From Fimbriimonas sp. (lineage in GTDB: Bacteria; Armatimonadota; Fimbriimonadia; Fimbriimonadales; Fimbriimonadaceae), in the NCBI GenBank assembly GCA_030447945.1, contig JAUJNV010000016.1, positions 1-29,489 on the forward strand: a DNA stretch of 29,489 nt, in the 5' to 3' direction. Positions within the stretch are counted from its first letter, which is position 1. Every line of letters starts with the position of its first letter. Made by a program: the position numbers and the translations under genes. A model generated the notes under the pieces. That model was not told where the DNA came from, searched no databases, and saw nothing but the letters and a program-made list of their open reading frames with translations. Shown here one piece after another: positions 24,813 to 29,489 of this stretch.

Positions 24813-25717
24813 ACGGCTGCTGCTCGTTCTGAAGTCGTACATTGGGGATGCCGTCATGGCGTCCCCTTTGCTCGGAGCACTGGAGCGGCAGCGGGCCGAT
24901 ATCGATGTTTTGGGGGCGGTCCGGTGGAGGCCGTGCTGGAGGGGCCAGGACGGTCGTTTTTGCCCATGGAGAATGCGGGCAACGCGCTCCAGGTGGTGCG
25001 GCAGGCGCTGGCCCTGGAGGAAGCGGCGCTACGGCATCGCGGTGCTGGTCAACCGGAGCTTCCGCTCCGCGCTGATGGCCCGCCTCTCCGGCATACCCCT
25101 GCGCATCGGGCACGAGAGCGAGGGACGATTCCTGGACGCACCCGATCGCCTACTCCGAAGCCGACTTCGAGGCGAAGTCCTCGCTCGATCTCGCCCGGCC
25201 GCTCGGGATCGATTGGGCGATGCCCGGCCGAGCCTCCGCATCACCGACGAGGAGCGTGAGCAAGGAAAGGCGCTGGTGGACCGCGCGACCGTCGGGATAC
25301 AGCCCGGCGCGAGGTTCCCCGAAAAGCAGATCCCCTTCCCACCATGGCCGCCATCGTGCGGGGGCTCGGCGAGGCGGGTCAGCGGGTGGTAATGCTAGGC
25401 GGGTACGACGAGAAGGCGGCGGCGAAAGAGCTGGCAGAGACCATCGAGGCCCCGATGATCGACTTGGGAAGTGTCCGCTGCGCACGACCTTGGGCGCGCT
25501 CGCGAACCTCAAGGTCGTCGTCGGCTCGGACACCGGGCTCATGCACCTCGCGGTCGGCGGCTGCCCCACGGTGACGGCGTTCGGGCCCACGAACGCCGAC
25601 AAGTGGGGTCACGACTACCTGCCGCACCATGTCGTCCGCGTGTACAAAGGGCAGATGCGGAGCGCCAATGCCGAAGAGATACTGGAGGCGGCGATCAGCG
25701 CCTTGCGGGGACGCTAA
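24802..25717 (+). CDS. Second GT9 heptosyltransferase-like protein, multiple frameshifts
   Basis: It starts at a GTG overlapping the previous gene and reads VRSERLLLVLKSYIGDAVMA, SPLLGALERQ. At least six indels (first near 24918) split it into VEAVLEGPGRSFLPMENAGN, RYGIAVLVNRSFRSALMARL, SGIPLRIGHESEGRF, AYSEADFEAKSSLDLARPLG, RATVGIQPGARFPEKQIPF and MAAIVRGLGEAGQRVVMLGG. The final segment VVVGSDTGLMHLAVGGCPTV and TAFGPTNADKWGHDYL is the GT9 donor-site signature. Together with the preceding gene it forms a two-gene glycosyltransferase operon. Its TAA stop overlaps the TAG stop of the convergent peptidase. Overall length (about 305 aa) is near family size, so the breaks are probably sequence errors. 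Confidence 0.78.
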
Positions 25718-27427
25718 CCGCCCGGCGCCGGCTCGGGTCGCTTCAGCCACGCGTCGAGCCGGGCCCTGATGTCGGGCAACGCGAGGGGATCGCGTACCAG
25801 ACGGTAGCCCCTCGACACGCTCTGGCTGTACGGAATCTTCAGCGTCATCATCTCGCCTCCGCGCCGAACCCGGGTGTCGAGAAGAGGCGAGTCGGTGGAG
25901 GCGTCGCCCGGCCCGCCGAGGACGCTGATCAGGCGATCTCCTTTGCGCAAGCCGGCGGCCTCTGCCTTCTCATCGAGTCGACGACCGCGTCCCCTTCAAG
26001 CTTGAACCGGGGTTGGATGAACGCCTCGTTCGGACTTAGCAAGCGGAGCCCAAGTCCGTTCAGCGTACCGTAGCCCGGCTCTTCGGTGGAGTTCACCCAC
26101 TTGTCGTACCGCTGTCGGAACTCGCCGCCGACCGCGGCCTCTACCGACCACTTCTTCGATCGCCCGGAGGATGCCATCCTCGGCGTAGCCCGCCCTTGGG
26201 CAATGAAAGCCGGGTGTAGAGGAGGCGCATCACATCGCCGAGGCTCTTTTTTTCCGTCCGTCTCGCTGCGAATGGCCGCGTCGATGAGAAATCCGACGAC
26301 GAGCCCCTTGTTGTAATAGCTCAGGTCGCCGACGCCGAAGCCGCCGTTTTCCCAGGCGCGGCGCGAGCTGTCGGCTAGCGTCACCTTCGAGCGGTTCTGG
26401 CTCCTTTGGAGCGTGGCGATCTGCCCGGCGAGCTCGCCCAGGAGCCACTCTTCGCTTTGGAGCCCGCTCTGGTAGGTGTGCTTCTTCGCGTAGTAGTCGG
26501 TCACTCCCTCGGCGAACCAGAGGTTGGCCGCGACTCCTCTTCGTGTAGTCAAAGGGGGCCGAGTACGGCGGGGATGTGCTTGACGTTCCAGGTATGGAAA
26601 ACTCGTGCGCAGCGAGGTCGCCGATGTTCAGCCTCGGCACGTTCGGGATGGCCAGCACTGTCGACGCGCGGTGTTCCAGTCCCTGGCGAAGCCGTACGCG
26701 AGGTGGACGATGTAGACGTACTTCTTGAACGGCACTCCGCTAAACATCCGGATGGCCGGCTGGCTAACGCGCCGTAGCCGCTCGGTCTCGGCTTCCAGGT
26801 CCGGGCGCGGCCGCTCACCCCGGGTCACGTAGACCGCCCGAATGGTATGCTCCGGCACTTTGAACGCGCGGCGCTCGAACCGCCCGAGCTGGATCGGATG
26901 ATCGGCCAGCTCGTCGTAGCCGCCGGCGGTGTAGCTGCCGTCGGCGGCTCGATCCATACCGGTCGCGACGTCCCAGCCTTCGGGGAGCTGGAAAGCCAAC
27001 CGGGTCTTCTCCTTCAAACGCCCGTCGATGAACATGAAGGCCGAGGGTCCGTTGACGAAGGTCGAGTCGTTATGCACGCTGGTACCGAAAAAGCCAAGCC
27101 CCGCATCGTCGCCCTTCACCCGGTAGCTGAGCGTGAGGCGCGTGCGCGCGGGATTCGCGACGACCCAGCTACGGGCGTCGCCGCGAGTCACCTTGGAGCA
27201 GCAGGCCCCGCGGGTCGGTCGCCATCACGTTGTAAATCTTTTCCTGATACTTCTGGAGAAAATAGAAGCCGGGGTCCAGGCCGGAATCCGGAACCGCTCG
27301 GCCTTGCCGCCGTCGATGCGGACGATGACACGGACGCGCCCGCCGCGGGCTCCGGCTTGAGCGTATAGCTCACGGTCGCCAGACCCGTCGCGGGAAGAAA
27401 GATGAGGCCGAGGAGGAGCCTTCGCAT
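25714..27427 (-). CDS. M61 family (glycyl aminopeptidase-like) metallopeptidase with PDZ domain, multiple frameshifts
   Basis: About 575 aa after correction. A signal peptide (MRRLLLGLIFLPATGLATV) starts at ATG 27427. An N-terminal beta domain follows (PEPAGGRVRVIVRIDGG; RFRIPAWTPGFYFLQKYQE; SWVVANPARTRLTLSYRVKG). Near 26590 a missing T in TTTTT breaks the zinc motif; restored it reads HEFFHTWNVKHI (H-E-x-x-H). The third ligand Glu is in WFAEGVTDYYAKKHTYQSG. The C-terminal PDZ domain includes GDRLISVLGGPGDA. At least eight indels occur, for example near 27320, 27268 (CCCC for CCCCC), 27195 and 26660. M61 enzymes are periplasmic or surface aminopeptidases. Confidence 0.82.
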
Positions 27428-27489
27428 ACCCACTTTACGACGATTGAGCGGGTGAATGCGTCTCGCCACTTCTCCGACCGGAGCCTGCA

Positions 27490-27550
27490 GGAAACCGCCG
27501 GACCCCCTCGTCTTTTGCGAAGCAAAGGGAGAGGGGGTCAGGAGGTTTCC
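27490..27550. repeat. Long palindrome (CCCCCTC…TTTTGC family)
   Basis: GGAAACCGCCGGACCCCCTC (27490-27509) and its 18/20 complementary partner (27531-27550) flank CTTTTGC and GCAAAGG. This makes an almost continuous 61-nt hairpin in the gap divergent between the M61 gene and the amidase. It is related to the elements at 4691-4728 and 18921-18950. Confidence 0.75.
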
Positions 27551-27615
27551 TCTCCGTTTCTCTGCCTCCTCACAAAGGAGGGACGCACATTCGGTTCGTT
27601 GCGGGTCTGGCGGGG

Positions 27616-27621
27616 TAAACC
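27616..27621 (+). promoter_or_regulatory. Candidate -10 box (TAAACC) for the amidase gene
   Basis: TAAACC ends 6 nt before the amidase ATG, which has no Shine-Dalgarno site. It is a poorer match than the boxes before dps and IDH because the final T is missing. Confidence 0.25.
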
Positions 27622-27627
27622 TCGCGC

Positions 27628-28227
27628 ATGTCTTTATCCGCCCTCGCGCTGTTGATCGCCCAGGTGCCGGGGCCGTGGACCCCTAGTCCTCAGCCCTGGC
27701 GGGAGCCGGGCTTCGCGAAAGACTATGCGATCCGGTCGCCGAACTTCGACAAGCGCCCGGCGGGCGCGGTCGTGGATACCGTCGTCGTGCATGCGACCGT
27801 TATTCCTACGCTGAAGGTGACGACGGAGGCGTTCTCCCGCGAGGCGAGCAAGGTGAGCGCCCACTTCACCATTGGGCGCGACGGCTCCTACGTCTGGCAC
27901 GTGTCGACGTTCGATCGCGCGTGGCACGCCGGCGTGAGCGAGGACGCGAGCGGCCGGACGAACCTGAATCACTACTCGATCGGGATCGAGCTGGTGAACC
28001 GCAACGACGGTAAGGATCCTTGGCCCGAGGCGCAGGTGCGAGTTCTCGGATATCTCATCGGCGCGCTGAAGCGACGATTCCCGCTCAAGCAGATCGTGAG
28101 CCACGAGTTCATCGCCCGACCGCCGGGGCGCAAGAGCGATCCCGTCAACTTTCCTTGGCACGAGCTCGAGTACCTGGGTCTGAAGATGTACTACGGGAAA
28201 CCCGGGCCCGCGCCGTCTCCGCGATAG
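27628..28227 (+). CDS. N-acetylmuramoyl-L-alanine amidase (Amidase_2/AmpD-like), probably exported
   Basis: 199 aa, intact. A short hydrophobic start (MSLSALALLIAQVPGPW) may be a signal peptide. The Amidase_2 fold shows VVDTVVVHAT (zinc ligand His55), VSAHFTIGRDGSYVWHVSTF, RAWHAG, NHYSIGIELVNRNDG, and SHEFIARPPGRKSDP (His159 and Asp171, zinc ligands). It hydrolyses the bond between MurNAc and the stem-peptide L-Ala. The family includes cytoplasmic AmpD, periplasmic AmiD and autolysins. With murQ and the sugar kinase nearby it fits cell-wall turnover, though it is not in their operon. Confidence 0.9.
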   Translation: MSLSALALLIAQVPGPWTPSPQPWREPGFAKDYAIRSPNFDKRPAGAVVDTVVVHATVIPTLKVTTEAFSREASKVSAHFTIGRDGSYVWHVSTFDRAWHAGVSEDASGRTNLNHYSIGIELVNRNDGKDPWPEAQVRVLGYLIGALKRRFPLKQIVSHEFIARPPGRKSDPVNFPWHELEYLGLKMYYGKPGPAPSPR

Positions 28228-28240
28228 CGGCTCCCGGGGG

Positions 28241-28249
28241 TGCTAAAAT
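28241..28249 (+). promoter_or_regulatory. Extended -10 promoter (TGCTAAAAT) for the PfkB kinase
   Basis: TGC-TAAAAT lies 22 nt before the ATG, within CCGGGGG…CCCCCGG symmetry. No -35 consensus is seen. Confidence 0.45.
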
Positions 28250-28271
28250 CACGAGCCCCCGGTGCTCCCCT

Positions 28272-29273
28272 ATGAAATCCCACGACGTGTTTGGCATCTG
28301 TAACGCGCTCTATGACCTCCACGTCGAAGCGACGGATGAGATCCTGGCGCAAGCGGGTCTGTCCAAGGGCGCCATGCACCTGGTGACCCACGAGCAGCAG
28401 CGGGCGGTGGTGCCGTCGATCTACGAGCGGATCGTCTCGGCATCGCCCGGAGGATCCGGCGCGAATACGATGCTCGGCATTGCGATGCTCGGGGGTAATG
28501 CGGTCTTCGCCGGCCACACCGGGATGGACGATCACGCCCGGTTCTACTGCGAAGGGCTCGAGGCGAAGGGAGTCAAGGCGGACCTTTCGGCGTCGGAGGG
28601 CGACACGGGGATCTGCGTGGTTCTGGTGACGCCGGATGCGGAGAGGACGATGCTCACTTATCTGGGCCGGTCGCAGTTCCTGGCCCGAGAGCACATCCCG
28701 CTCGACGATCTCGCGTCAAGCAAGTACCTCTACGTGACCGCGTACATGTGGGACACCGACGTTCAGAAGGACGCCGTTCAGTACGCGATGCACCATGCCC
28801 GTCAAAACGACGTGAAGGTGGTGCTGAACCTGTCCGACCCGTTCTGCGCCACGCGGCACAAGGAGGAGCTTCGCCAACTCGTGCGCTCCAACGTCGACGT
28901 CGTCATCGGGAACTCGGAGGAGGTGTCCGAGCTGACCGACTGCGCCACCTCGGAGGAAGCGGGACGGGTGCTTGCGGAGTGGTGCCAGCTCGCCGTGGTG
29001 ACCCACGGAGCGCAGGGCTCGAAGCTCTTCACGGAGGGCACGCGGATCGACGTCGACCCCTCTCCGGTGGACGCCGTCGACTCCACCGGCGCCGGCGACA
29101 TGTACGCGGCCGGCTTTGTGTATGGTCTGGCGAAGGGGGTCTCCCTCGACGGAGCAGGACGGCTGGCGTCCGTAATGGCCGCTAAGGTCGTCGGCCAGTT
29201 CGGCCCGCGGCTGCAGGAGATCGAGCCCGGTCTGGTCCAGGAGACCGTCAGGGGACTCGCTGCCGCGCCGTAG
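28272..29273 (+). CDS. PfkB-family carbohydrate/nucleoside kinase, probable adenosine kinase
   Basis: 333 aa, intact. The ribokinase fold shows the substrate motif SPGGSGANTMLGIAMLGG, VFAGHTGMDDHARFYCEGLE, SEEVSELTD and the anion-hole/catalytic signature DSTGAGDMYAAGF (Asp276 as catalytic base). Related bacterial proteins are annotated as adenosine kinases. The convergent neighbour encodes S-adenosylhomocysteine hydrolase, which releases adenosine, so salvage of that adenosine to AMP is a sensible role. The genes face each other and are not one operon, so this is inference. Ribokinase or fructokinase activity remains possible. An extended -10 box lies just upstream. Confidence 0.85.
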   Translation: MKSHDVFGICNALYDLHVEATDEILAQAGLSKGAMHLVTHEQQRAVVPSIYERIVSASPGGSGANTMLGIAMLGGNAVFAGHTGMDDHARFYCEGLEAKGVKADLSASEGDTGICVVLVTPDAERTMLTYLGRSQFLAREHIPLDDLASSKYLYVTAYMWDTDVQKDAVQYAMHHARQNDVKVVLNLSDPFCATRHKEELRQLVRSNVDVVIGNSEEVSELTDCATSEEAGRVLAEWCQLAVVTHGAQGSKLFTEGTRIDVDPSPVDAVDSTGAGDMYAAGFVYGLAKGVSLDGAGRLASVMAAKVVGQFGPRLQEIEPGLVQETVRGLAAAP

Positions 29274-29290
29274 CCATGGTAGCGGGCTTG

Positions 29291-29336
29291 GGGCACGGCT
29301 CCGTGGCACCTTGCGATGCCACGGAGCTAGGCTGCC

Positions 29337-29337
<1 letters not shown>
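29291..29337. terminator. Bidirectional stem-loop between convergent adenosine kinase and ahcY genes
   Basis: GGCTCCGTGGCA (29297-29308) pairs with TGCCACGGAGCT (29317-29328), and outer GGGCA/TGCCC (29291-29295, 29333-29337) extends it. The core GGCTCCGTG is shared with the repeat at 6562. There is no T-run, so the terminator role is inferred from position. Confidence 0.5.

Positions 29338-29489
<152 letters not shown>

Overview
This is a GC-rich chromosomal window of densely packed bacterial housekeeping and envelope genes. I see no phage, insertion sequence or CRISPR array. The lineage is best guessed as Armatimonadota (Fimbriimonadia-like). This rests on a prepilin-style hydrophobic N-terminus (…AIIAILAVILQPVF…), GC-rich palindromic intergenic repeats and several candidate leaderless promoters. 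The guess is inference, not proof.

Layout. 1-5.0 kb: a cut-off glycosyltransferase and aspS on the minus strand, diverging from a secreted GH10-type protein whose catalytic residues are altered, then a repeat-filled gap. 5.0-7.5 kb (minus): sucC, a DUF2171 protein and a secreted SMP-30/gluconolactonase. 7.6-11.1 kb (plus): a DUF1287 protein with a prepilin-like anchor, then a translationally coupled ABC ATPase, ABC permease and TPR protein with a His-rich tail. 11.3-12.4 kb (minus): a low-complexity secreted protein. 12.5-14.4 kb (plus): NAD-type isocitrate dehydrogenase and an rmlD-like reductase that appears to start at CTG. 14.4-15.5 kb (minus): an HTH-PAS regulator and folB. 15.5-19.0 kb (plus): nusA, ylxR and infB behind a leader holding an intrinsic terminator. 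19.1-20.4 kb (plus): Dps and a membrane protein. 20.5-23.4 kb (minus): nagK, murQ and a GT4 glycosyltransferase, a peptidoglycan-recycling operon. 23.4-23.8 kb: a gap with a tRNA-like structured RNA. 23.8-25.7 kb (plus): two GT9 heptosyltransferase-like genes. 25.7-27.4 kb (minus): an M61 metallopeptidase with a PDZ domain. 27.6-29.3 kb (plus): an amidase and an adenosine-kinase-like PfkB enzyme. These converge on the C-terminus of ahcY (minus), which runs off the right edge.

A major technical point: every gene before about 14.44 kb is intact. Between about 14.44 and 27.43 kb most genes, including folB, nusA and infB, are broken by 1-2 nt indels, often in short homopolymers. This looks like an error-prone stretch of the assembly rather than gene decay. 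I therefore give the reconstructed gene extents there and mark the breaks.

Functional links: murQ, nagK and the amidase fit cell-wall turnover. The GT genes fit glycan or lipopolysaccharide assembly. AdoHcy hydrolase and adenosine kinase form two consecutive steps of the methyl cycle. IDH and sucC are TCA-cycle enzymes but are not in one operon.
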